Assembly (NCBI GenBank): GCA_018398765.1
Contig: JAHBMJ010001090.1
Span: 1-35,831 of the forward strand
Direction of reading: 5' to 3'
Length of the DNA stretch: 35,831 nt
Source of the DNA: Chromera velia
Lineage: Eukaryota; Sar; Chromeraceae
Position 1 is the stretch's first letter; every line of letters begins with the position of its first letter. The notes beneath the pieces were generated by a model. It was not told where the DNA came from, made no database searches, and worked only from the letters and a program-made list of their open reading frames with translations. Shown in pieces: positions 11,744 to 20,622 of this stretch. The translations under genes were made by a program, and so were the position numbers.

Positions 11744-13921
11744 ATGACAGAGAGACGGGTGGAGAAGAGAAAGAAGTCTCTGTTCCCTCCTCTCACGGAT
11801 GAGTGGATGTTCGAGCGCTACCAGAGGAGATGCTTTGTCAAGCAGGATGGTTCGGCAGCCTACTAAGCCATAGCAGACGATGACAGCAAGAGACTCTGGG
11901 AAATCGACCAGATCTTGAGTGCGTTGAAGTCTGCCCCGGATGAAAAACAGGCAGTAGGTAGAGTTGTGAATAAGTGGTACGCGGGGGGGATTCAAGATGC
12001 CAACAGCCAGAACGATTCCAAAGAATACTTGAAGCAGGTATGGGAAGCGGTGAGGTCCAACCGGAGCGTACCCATTCAGATGCAGAAGAAGAAGGTAACC
12101 AGAGCCCTCCAGGCAGTCGGCCAATACCCCGGCAAGGCTCTCTTCATTGCGAAGCCCAAGAAATTGATTACTGCCATGGAGAACCTTCTAGATCTGGCGG
12201 ACATGTGCGGCCTCACAGTAGCAGATGAGGATACGGCGCATTACACGCAGGACGGACTTCCCCAAAAGCTGGCCTCCTCACTTAGGACTGGACTCAAGGC
12301 GGATTACAATAAGTTCCAGCCCCTAATCAAGGCCATCTGCGACGAGATTAATGAGCACGGCGAGGGGTGTTTTCTAAGTTAGGAGTCAGAGGCCGAGAAA
12401 GAGCAGAGAGAGAGATCAGAACAGTTGAAGGCAAACCTTACAACGACCACACAGCAGCAGCAGCAGAGCCTTCCGGATCTCCTCATTTGGCAACAGGCGC
12501 TGAGGGACGAAATGCAGAATCAAATGCAAGCCTTCTACATAGGGCAAGCGGGTGTGCCTCCTAGGCTTCCTCAGAGACAAAGAGGAGGGTATGAAGGCTC
12601 TAATGCTGCCGTGAGACAACAACCTTGGCCCCGTCAGAGGCAAGAACTACAACAATAATTCAACCAACAGCAGCAGTAGATGCAACAGCAGCAACACCCT
12701 CAACAGCCACTGCAGTAACATCTGAGACCCAGGAATGTTCCGCCTGCGCTCGGTAGGTGCCAAAACTGCCAGTATTATCGATCACACCCGCCGCACGAGT
12801 GTTGGGCAGCAGACAACACGTGCCCCAAGTGCAGAATGAGAGGGCACTACGCCTGCTACTGCAGGAATGAGAGGCAACTGCCTCCACACCTCTTTTGTGC
12901 TCCGAATGACCAACCATCTGCACAGCAGCCAGAAAGCCTCCTCCAGAGTCAACCCCAGCCTCAAGCCAACATGGCGTTGAAGCCCGTCCTGCCTTCTGAA
13001 ATCAGTGGGAGATCGGGAGGAAAGGCGCATAGTGGATTGTCTTCATTGTTCGAAGAGTCTGATAATGACGCAAACGCGAAGTCAGATCCGTTTCTGGAGG
13101 TTTGGTTCATACAGCTCCTCCCTCCGATTCCCTCTCACTCACAGCAGCAACTAAGACTCACTGCCAAAGACGAAGACACAGGAGATAAGGAGAAGATCAC
13201 ATCTAGGCCCCTTCAACAGCAGCAGCAGGAGAAGACCACACCTGGGCCCCTTCAACAGCAGCAGTTTGACCCTCCGGAGGCGAAAATAACGTTCCGCAGC
13301 CACCCTACTGTGATCTAGCCAAACTAGATGAAGACACAGAAGAACCAGTCCCAGTATGATGACCACATATACACAGACTCCTGTGCTAGCGACACGATTC
13401 TGTGCAGGGACAGGATCGAGCCGAGGAGGATTGTGTGGGAAAAACCAATCGAGCTCACCATGGGGGTAAGTGATGAGAGAGCAGAAGGGATTCAAATCGG
13501 GTCTTACGGAGTGGTGTGAATTGGAGGTGTGGAAGAAATCACGGGGGCGTTGGGTGAGGTTGATGTGATCTGCTATCTCACCAAGCCCGGGGAGAGAATG
13601 AAACATCTACTTCGCGGGAAAGGCCTGGTCCTTGATGATGGCCTCCTAGGCCCTCTCAGTGGAAGGAATTATGTGACAGTGATAGGTGCAGATGGAGAGG
13701 AGAGAAGACTGAGGATCACTCAGCCGTTTGGTGAGATCCTGAAGTGTGATTCAACAGCGGCTTTCATTCGACCCGTCAGTGACACTTATGACACTTATGA
13801 CACTTTTTACAATTATTTTGTAATAATAATAAAAAAAACAATACATATCTGTCGTCCTATTCTCTTCAAAAAAAGAAAGAAGAAAAGAATTTTGGGGGGG
13901 AAAACGTCACAAACGTTATAA
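11744..13921 (+). pseudogene. Ty1/copia-like gag-protease relic with eight in-frame stops
   Basis: From the ATG at 11744 one frame runs 725 codons without a frameshift. It is broken by TAA 11864, TAG 12380, TAA 12656, TAG 12677, TAA 12716, TAG 13316, TAG 13325 and TGA 13517. The N-terminal half is capsid-like and helical. A Gln-rich linker follows, then two zinc knuckles: a variant C-x2-C-x5-H-x4-C at 12758-12802 and a canonical C-x2-C-x4-H-x4-C at 12821-12862. A retropepsin-like segment begins TDSCASDT near 13375, where the family has D-S/T-G; Gly is replaced by Cys. It is followed by copia-style protease C-terminal pattern. Reverse transcriptase, RNase H and integrase are absent, and the frame dissolves into AT-rich DNA after about 13780. 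No LTRs were recognised. Either a stop-riddled relic or, less likely, a gene read with TAA/TAG as Gln. Confidence 0.75.
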
Positions 13922-14010
13922 GTGTTACTGTAAGCCAGATCCCACACCCTCTTTCAGTGACACTTTTCTTCTGGGGTATGACACTTTCATATCTGGTGTG
14001 ACGTTTTGAT
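13780..14010. repeat. Cluster of TGACACTT motifs and an inverted TGTGACGTTTT pair
   Basis: TGACACTT occurs five times (three near 13786-13806, two near 13960-13985). AAAACGTCACA at 13901 and TGTGACGTTTT at 13998 form an inverted pair about 85 bases apart. The cluster begins exactly where the gag-protease frame decays. It may be the end of another element or a regulatory array; this is unresolved. Confidence 0.45.
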
Positions 14011-14820
14011 TCGATAAGGGGGAAAAGGGGGGGGGCAGGGCTGTAAAAGACGGGGACAAGCAGACAAAATAAGGGGGGGGGGGATAACAAGTAAGCTACC
14101 GGGGTTTGGGGGGACTATGTAGGGGCATCCTGAAGTCTGGAAGAGGACAGAAGCAACTCCACTTGAAAAAAGTAAGACGTGAAAAATAAAACGGTCTGGT
14201 AAAGCAGATGCAGAAAAATGTAGCGGGACATCTGTCGGAAATCTGCTGGGGATTTATCAGAGATCTGTGGGACATCGGTCAGAACTCTCTTCAGGCTGCT
14301 AATTAATGGGCAAATGAGAGGGGCTGACCGGTGCTTGTTCTCGCGAGTCCATTTTTTTTCGTAACACTGTCCCCGTCACATCCTCCGCGCATGCCTTCTC
14401 CCAGTGCCCTCTCCGCATGCATCTTTTTTCTTTCTGCAGTCATAAAGTGAACATGGAGGAGACAAATAGACTGAAAGATGGGGCGCAACCTGGTGTAGGT
14501 CAAGGGATAGCAAGACCGAGACCAGGATTTAGTAAACCACAGAAAGGTCACAATGAAAGAGACAAACAGACCCGGGAAACGGGTGTATGGAGCAAGGAGC
14601 ACGGACCAAAAAAAGGGGAAGACAGCTTGCGTACTCAAGGGTGAAGACTTACTAGGCAAGGAAGATAGAGTCAGCTAACATGATAAAGAGAAGCTTGGCA
14701 GCCAACGGACGTGGTTGCTTGTGCATGCATCTCAGCAAAGCTGTGGAATGGTGCTGTAGATGTACGTACAAGGATGTGGTGGCCAACTCGCTGCTTCCCT
14801 TTTGGTCACGGTTGAATGAA
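14011..14820. other. Non-coding spacer
   Basis: G-rich runs (14022-14090) precede mixed-composition DNA. Short frames on both strands have no recognisable domain. I see no gene. Confidence 0.45.
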
Positions 14821-14959
14821 TAAAAAAAGTGAGACGTTTTGCTGCTTATGAATGTTCAACTGTGACTCTAGTCAGATACGGCTGACTTTTTTGAGCATGT
14901 CCCGCCTTTTAGCTTTTTGGCGAAATTGGCTAACACAAGTAAAAAAAGTGAGACGTTTT
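14821..14959. repeat. Perfect 20-bp direct repeat flanking 99 bp
   Basis: TAAAAAAAGTGAGACGTTTT occurs at 14821-14840 and identically at 14940-14959, with unrelated flanks on both sides. Its GACGTTTT core also resembles the TGACGTTTT at about 14000. It could be a large target-site duplication, a recombination scar or paired binding sites. Confidence 0.8.
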
Positions 14960-15078
14960 ACTCTCCCAACTGAGCGTGATTGCCCACATGTTACCAATTC
15001 ACTACGAGAAAACGGAACGCCTTTTTGTGCCACACCATTATCATCATCACGCTCAATAAGACTGTTCGAGTGGTTTTC

Positions 15079-15276
15079 ATGAATGAAAGCCTCAAAAACC
15101 AGTATGAAGCACTCGAGTACGCCCATCCCCAGCTCCGCAAGCGGTACCTACAAGTGACAGCTTTTGAGCACACTACCGATAATAATGGAAACATGACGAT
15201 TCACTTTATGGTGGAGCAAACTGAGGTATGCGGGGTTGACGCAGATGATTCAGATGGACTTGTATCACACAACTGA
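15079..15276 (+). CDS. Small hypothetical ORF with acidic end
   Basis: From ATG 15079 (MNESLKNQYEALEYAHPQLR) the frame encodes 65 residues and ends with TGA in an Asp-rich tail. The frame is open further upstream but without an ATG. A possible 28-nt intron (15226-15253, GTATGC...TTCAG) would replace the tail by another acidic one (LYHTTDKEDDDSDYQSE) ending TGA at 15311-15313. No family is recognised. The amphipathic Glu/Lys/Leu pattern looks protein-like rather than random, but coding is unproven. It is the first candidate gene of the AT-rich island. Confidence 0.35.
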   Translation: MNESLKNQYEALEYAHPQLRKRYLQVTAFEHTTDNNGNMTIHFMVEQTEVCGVDADDSDGLVSHN

Positions 15277-15313
15277 CAAAGAAGACGACGACTCAGACTA
15301 TCAGAGCGAGTGA

Positions 15314-17929
15314 GTATCGCATGCAAAAAGCTGATGCAGCACTCTGGTGGATGAGTGCCTCGCAGAGGGATCCGGCATGCGTGCTCGCCCCCGATTCAAT
15401 GATAGATCAATCTTTGCAGCACCTGTATGTACATGATAAATTCAGTGCAAAGGCCTCCTCATACGCTGAGCTGCCTGCGAATATGCATACATGCTTGTAC
15501 GTACAAAAAATACCAGTGATTTGTATATATATGCATGCACCGCTACACGTGAAGCTACTAGGTGAAGCTATTGAATAGTACATAAATAACAACCTCTTAC
15601 AAAGTAGTGATGCTTCTTTAATCCAGCTTTGTCATACAACACCAGATTTGTCTTTGAAAATGTGTGCATGTTAGGCAAACACTGTATACGGCCATAACAA
15701 TCAGCTTTTTTTACTTTAGACTTCTTGAGTGACAGCGGACAGCAGCCTTTAAGTAGACTGCGGAAAGAAGGAGATGTGCAATGTTATATAGAGTTTTTTT
15801 GGATGGACGGCGAACACTTTCAGTCGCTGTGGCACTGATAGTGGTGGTGATTGTACCGCGTCTTTAAGAAGACAGCATTCATACAGCACAGAAGCTAGCA
15901 CAGAAGAAAGAGACGCGCATCCAGATCGAACAACAGGTCAGTCTAATGATATCAGTTATAACGCGCTGTTCAGTCTCATCCCTGACCTGCCTGTCTGTTG
16001 GCTGTCTTCCCTTTGCGTAGTTTTTCAGGTGTTTTAGTGATGGAGTAGACTACAGACATATAGTATTGAAGACTCCAGATCTTTTATGCAGAGTAACTTG
16101 CAGGAGATACACTACACTGCTATCAGACTTCTTTGTCTATTTTTTTGCTACAGGAGTTTTTATCCCGGACCACTTCCTATGCTGGCGCTATAGTACGTTG
16201 CTTTTTTTTTCATCCGTCCAGTGACAACTCCAATAGAGGGACCCTGTCACAGAGTCAGTTTGATGTCTGTGTCAATCTCGGTTCTTCTCTGCATGCAGCA
16301 AGAATGATCTTTTTGGTCATGCCAGTCTAGACCCGAGTAGACCCGAGTACAAAGAGAACATAGACGTACATCGAACAAACCTGTACGTCAGATGAAGGTG
16401 GATGTATCAACCGCCGAGTCGTTCACATCTGCTCTACACTTCTCTCTTCCTGTTTGAATTCCTTGCTTTTTTACCGTCCTCTTTGTTTCCATCCTCTTCC
16501 TCAGCTTTCCTCAATCAACTTTCTTTCTCACTCCGTTATCCCCAAATTCTTTTTGTTTCTTTCTCCTGTTTTGAGGTCTTTCCCCCCTTTATTTCTCCTT
16601 GATATATATCATTCCGCTATGACTTAGAGCTATAGCTGTTGTCGGCTGGTTAAAATATCAGGAAGATTGTTCTTTTATCTTTTTGTTTTTCTGCAGTGGA
16701 GATGACTGGGGAGGCTGAGGCGGTGCTTTAAAAAACGGTGTCCTTGTTGTGGAAGTGCTACATTTAGGATATTCAGCTTTCTAGTATATTGAAAGAACAT
16801 ACCATTTACATAAGGTCTTTGGTTATGTATACGTATTCTGTTCCTCTATTCTTTTCTCCTCGAGTTTTTTTCCTACTACCACTAGTCCGTCTATTTTTTT
16901 TTTCTTTATTTCTGCCAAACCTCCCTATAGAGTCCTCTCCGAACGTTTGTAACATCTCCCATAAATTCTTGTCCAAATTTACGTAATACCTCCTAACAAA
17001 TTTTGCCTTTTTTTTTGTTAATTTCTGTTCAACTTCTGGGTGGAATCTTCTCCAAATATCTGTGAGATCTGCAAACAACCTATTTCTGAGAGACCTGCTT
17101 ATAGAGGCTCTTTTATCGTCTTTTCAGTCTGCTTATTAGATTCCTTGAAAACCTTTTTATTGTTTTTTTTATCCAAATTAAGGCTTTTATATATAACTGG
17201 CATAGACAGACGTCTATCCAAGCTTTCATCACTCCATCGTTGTTTCCTACTTTCGTTGTACGTAACCGCTTTTATTATGATTACATATTTGTATACTGTG
17301 ATCACTACTTCGTGCAGATGTGTTGGAGCACTCCGAAAAAAAAGGATGAATCAAGAGTGGAGCAGTTATGATTGGGGTCAGTCCAACAACATTAAAACAG
17401 TGAAAAACCAATACACATATACAGGTAGCTTCCCCGACACATCTCAGCACACCCTCTTTCTGTATCAGCCTGGATACAGAAACGTCTTCATTTGTCTCCT
17501 CTTTCTTGCATAAGCTCTCACTTTCTTTTTGTAAAGCCCCATGTTTACAATAACATTTGAATACTATTTTTATGACCACACTAGTTAGTTGGATCAGGCA
17601 TATACATGCTTGCCTTGATATGCAAACTTGTCCAAATCCCTGAGTACTTCATGAAGCGGTAACGGTGGTAGCGGTAGTCTTGGTGATAAGTTTGGTTCAA
17701 AAACAGTTAGGCGGACCTGTTTACCAGTGTTTTGTAGGGTTTAGTGGTATTGTCGTACCATCATTGTTAGGCATGTAGATGACGCTATTCCTTGTTGGTT
17801 TGCACTAGAAGGTTTCATGTTTTTTGAAAGGAAGTGGGTATGATAAAAAAAGGCACCCACCTCTTTAAATAAGGAACACTATTGTTTTTTGTTTACACAT
17901 TTCACTCATGTGAAACAATAAACAAAATC
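15314..17929. other. T-rich stretch without a secure gene
   Basis: The plus strand is strongly T/C-rich from about 16.4 to 17.2 kb, so minus-strand frames rich in Lys/Glu open by composition. Two frames look more protein-like: minus 16806-17078 (DIWRRFHPEVEQKLTKKK...) and the end of plus 17040-17513 (EWSSYDWGQSNNIKTVKNQY). Neither matches a known family. The minus frame from 17305 downstream is interrupted for roughly 600 bases only by TAA/TAG and not by TGA, which is noteworthy next to the neighbouring ORFs but could be chance in A-rich DNA. Confidence 0.4.
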
Positions 17930-18853
17930 ATGCCTGCCGGAGGAGCCATCGCCTGTCTTTTGAACGTCAACCGCCCAGTGCTCTATGCGTTCAAAAATCT
18001 ACTCGTCGGAAATCCAGTGTTGGTCAAGATCGGGAGTACCTACAAAACTCCTGGTCAGCGATTTAACCAATATCATTTGTGTTACCCTTGGGGGGTGTCT
18101 GTGATTTATATACTCGTTTTACCGCCCACAATGAGCAAAACCCGTCTAGAGCACCTCAAAAAATTACTGCTCAAACTCTTACCTGAGTACCGGCTAAAAA
18201 GTCTGACCCGTTTGTTTGAGTCCCGCCAAGAGTGGCTTGTCAATGTCTCATGGGAACATGTCCTCACCACGTTCCGGAAATTTCACGATGATATTGTGAA
18301 GAACGTATACCGAACCGACTCATATCTTTTATGGTCTGACTATCATTTTTTCTTAGAGTATATTTTAGATCCAGGGTACACTATATCCCTCAACCCAGCT
18401 GATCAGTCAGATTGGATGCAACAAGACTATAGAGTACCGTCTGCAGTGGCACTGAGTCTTGAGGAAAAAGAAGAAAACAAAAGGATGTGTGAGCTCCAAC
18501 GGTATCAAACAACGGAACATGTAAAACAAATGACCATCCAGGAGCTGCGATGGGCAGCAGGTTTTGATTATGAAGTATCGGCCGGAGACTTGGAACTACT
18601 AAACGAATACCTTAGAGTCAAAGGTGTACCGAGTGTTAGTTGTAGCCAAGCAGTGCCCGACATGACAACAACGACTAAGTGGGAGGTGGAAGAGATCTTA
18701 GATTACGATGAGCGACGCAATCGGTATAAAATAAGGTGGAAAGACTATCCACTTGGAAAAGATAATCCTGATTGGGTGAATGCTGCCGATTTCAAAGGCT
18801 ATGGTGACCAGTTGTTGATTAAATATCACCATAAAGTTAGAAAAGATCTCTAG
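17930..18853 (+). CDS. GIY-YIG (T5orf172/MUG113-like) endonuclease - chromodomain fusion
   Basis: Starts at ATG 17930 (MPAGGAIACLL) rather than the upstream TTG; 307 residues to the first TAG. Residues 18-105 fit the GIY-YIG nuclease fold in its T5orf172 form: VLYAF (GIY position), VKIGST (YIG position), GQRF with the conserved Arg, RLEH with the candidate metal-binding Glu, and a closing EWLVNV. Residues 250-302 are a chromodomain (WEVEEILDYD, YKIRWKDYP, DNPDWVNAADF). The middle is helical and unassigned. The same frame continues beyond the TAG: 76 further codons to TAG 19082, then 61 to TAG 19268, with protein-like sequence (HLAILDFDQWERDYDPL). So the intended product may be about 446 residues. 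A chromodomain suggests targeting to histone-marked chromatin; a nuclease would cut DNA. A role in element mobility is inferred. No reverse transcriptase is attached. Confidence 0.7.
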   Translation: MPAGGAIACLLNVNRPVLYAFKNLLVGNPVLVKIGSTYKTPGQRFNQYHLCYPWGVSVIYILVLPPTMSKTRLEHLKKLLLKLLPEYRLKSLTRLFESRQEWLVNVSWEHVLTTFRKFHDDIVKNVYRTDSYLLWSDYHFFLEYILDPGYTISLNPADQSDWMQQDYRVPSAVALSLEEKEENKRMCELQRYQTTEHVKQMTIQELRWAAGFDYEVSAGDLELLNEYLRVKGVPSVSCSQAVPDMTTTTKWEVEEILDYDERRNRYKIRWKDYPLGKDNPDWVNAADFKGYGDQLLIKYHHKVRKDL

Positions 18854-19270
18854 CTTCTTAATCAGCATCTTGCCATATTAGACTTTGACCAGTGGGAGCG
18901 AGACTATGATCCACTAACTTTAGCAGCGACCAGAGTAAAAAAAGAGGATAAAGAAGTAAAATTTATACCAAGTGCAGAGTTGAAGTATTATTTTAATTAT
19001 CAGCTTCTACCTAAATTTCAAGAAGAACTCGCTCAAGCGCACCCTGTATTGAAGGCATTGTATGCATCAGGAAGAAAAATATAGAGAAAACTTCGTTCAC
19101 CCACGGCAACTGATCAAATGATAACAAGCTCTCAAGATCAACAGGCAAAGAGCTCATCCGGATGGATTAGAGCAATTCGGTCAACGCCTCAAAAGCAAAC
19201 GGCCTCTTTTAGTTACTCTGCTGAGCTTGGCATCTTTCAGGAGATAGAAGACTTTATGCGAGACGACTAG
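18854..19270 (+). pseudogene. In-frame continuation of the GIY-YIG/chromodomain ORF after TAG
   Basis: Same frame as the preceding ORF. It is interrupted once by TAG at 19082-19084 and closed by TAG at 19268-19270, with no frameshift. Composition is protein-like (Leu, Lys, Glu, Phe, Gln; segment AELKYYFNYQLLPKF) and unlike the AT-rich spacer after 19.5 kb. If TAA/TAG were sense, the next TGA in frame is 19370-19372. Either nonsense-mutated 3' coding sequence or read-through extension. Confidence 0.55.
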
Positions 19271-19490
19271 TTAATATACCGAGGTAGTAGCCCTTGTAGT
19301 AACACTCTTTGCAGCTCCTAACAACCATATCAGCGGTAACCACTGGTGTTTCATCACACCACAGTCGATTGAAAAAGAATTGATGAACGCGCTGCTGCAT
19401 AGCCGATGAAGAGTGTACTATATAATCAAAAAAGGACTTTATACTTTGGCTTCTCCGAATAGCCGAGTGGATATCTGCAAAAAGATTCAT
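19254..19490 (-). CDS. Small hypothetical protein, Cys-containing
   Basis: 78 residues from ATG 19490 to TAA 19254. It has CDETP and C-x2-C (CKEC) in the second half, which could bind a metal, plus helical N-terminal half (MNLFADIHSAIRRSQ). It converges on the GIY-YIG gene; their 3' ends overlap by 17 bases. It may be the end of the same transcription unit as the larger minus-strand ORFs upstream, or an independent gene. No family recognised. Confidence 0.4.
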   Translation of the reverse strand: MNLFADIHSAIRRSQSIKSFFDYIVHSSSAMQQRVHQFFFNRLWCDETPVVTADMVVRSCKECYYKGYYLGILTSRLA

Positions 19491-19883
19491 TTTTAAAGGG
19501 AATAATTGAGACTATGTTTGTGTATTTTTTGTTTTTATATTCAAATATGAGTGTACATGATTTTTTTAACTAAAACATGCAAATTTTGGGTGCATGTTGA
19601 GAAGGCATATGCATATGATGCAAATCCGTACGTTGAAAGGCGAATAAACGTGAGTCATATCAGCAAAAGTGTTTTGTAGATGCAAAAAATACCGGCTTAA
19701 TTCAGGCAAATGCCCGCAAAACGTCTAGCAAACCCGGAAAAAATCTCCAATTTGCTCCCACTTCACCCCGTCACTGCACTGCTATAGATGCTACACCTCC
19801 TTGTACACTCACTTCTTTCCGTGCTCTCGATGGCACAAGCAGCTACTGTGGGGCAAAGCATCATCCGATTTGAGAGAAACTGT
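19491..19883. other. AT-rich spacer between minus-strand ORFs
   Basis: Rich in A/T runs with no convincing frame. If the TAA closing the upstream ORF (19884) were read as sense, that ORF would go on only about 25 codons to TGA near 19809-19811. Confidence 0.4.
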
Positions 19884-20531
19884 TTAGGTGTGCAGGTAGC
19901 TTTGCAAAAAATCGGAGATGGATGCAAACGTGGCTGTGTAAGGCAGAATTCCAAGAGCCTGTCCCATTTTTACTTTATACTGCCGTACATTGTCGTCCTG
20001 AGAGGCTTTTTTCCACTGTTTCCATGTCTTGGTATCTTTAAACTCGTCCTCCATATGATCTCCACCAATGTTTTTCATTAGATCATGAGAAAACATTGTC
20101 GTGCATGGAGTAGATTTCATTATTTGTGCCTTTAAAAATTCACCAAACTCATTTTTGTTGAGTATAAAGTCAAGGTTTTGCATAAGCTGCTTAAATTTGG
20201 ACGAAGTCTTCAAATATTCTGTCACAAAGGCACCATACTGCCTTAGGTGGGAAAATACGAAGAAGTGCCTCTCAATCAAGCGTTTAATGTTCATTTTAAA
20301 TTGCTCAGACAACCAGTCAATCAATGTGCAAAGCCTGTTGTCTTGGTACCACCAAAACTTGTTTGATATTTTTTTATCACACCCAAAATTCCCAGAGATC
20401 ATTTTGATATGAGACTTTTGATCCCCATTTTGTAGAAGAGGTGTCAGCTGGAATATACACAAAATTGTGGAACCTATTCTCCCGTAGTTGAAACGGTTGA
20501 CCTTTTTCAAAGATATCCTTGATTGACACAA
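19884..20531 (-). CDS. C-terminal globular part of the large minus-strand protein, shifted frame
   Basis: The 20531-19884 frame has strong protein character (WYQDNRLCTLIDWLSEQ, FFVFSHLRQYGAFVTEY, ILNKNEFGEFLKAQ) and ends at TAA 19884. Its first ~40 codons instead look better in the neighbouring frame that follows the TGA at 20623 (LVPFDYNELERATESS, then ENRFHNFVYIPAD). The real reading therefore switches frame somewhere around 20380-20440, by an indel, a small intron or programmed shifting. No family is recognised. The helical, Lys/Phe-rich content gives no functional clue. Confidence 0.5.
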   Translation of the reverse strand: MCQSRISLKKVNRFNYGRIGSTILCIFQLTPLLQNGDQKSHIKMISGNFGCDKKISNKFWWYQDNRLCTLIDWLSEQFKMNIKRLIERHFFVFSHLRQYGAFVTEYLKTSSKFKQLMQNLDFILNKNEFGEFLKAQIMKSTPCTTMFSHDLMKNIGGDHMEDEFKDTKTWKQWKKASQDDNVRQYKVKMGQALGILPYTATFASISDFLQSYLHT

Positions 20532-20622
20532 GTGCTAGAGCATACTGTGAGCTTTCAGTGGCTCTTTCTAATTCATTGTAGTCGAATGGTACCAGTCTAC
20601 TTTGCGCTGCAGCACTGCTGCT

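Noticed and set aside
11744-13921. LTRs for the gag-like relic
   Set aside because: I compared the flanks at 10.7-11.7 kb and 13.8-15 kb and found no long direct repeat; a TGG-starting segment near 11345 is too weak as a primer site.
17930-19270. Penelope-like retroelement with N-terminal GIY-YIG
   Set aside because: No reverse transcriptase motif follows in any frame; the chromodomain does.
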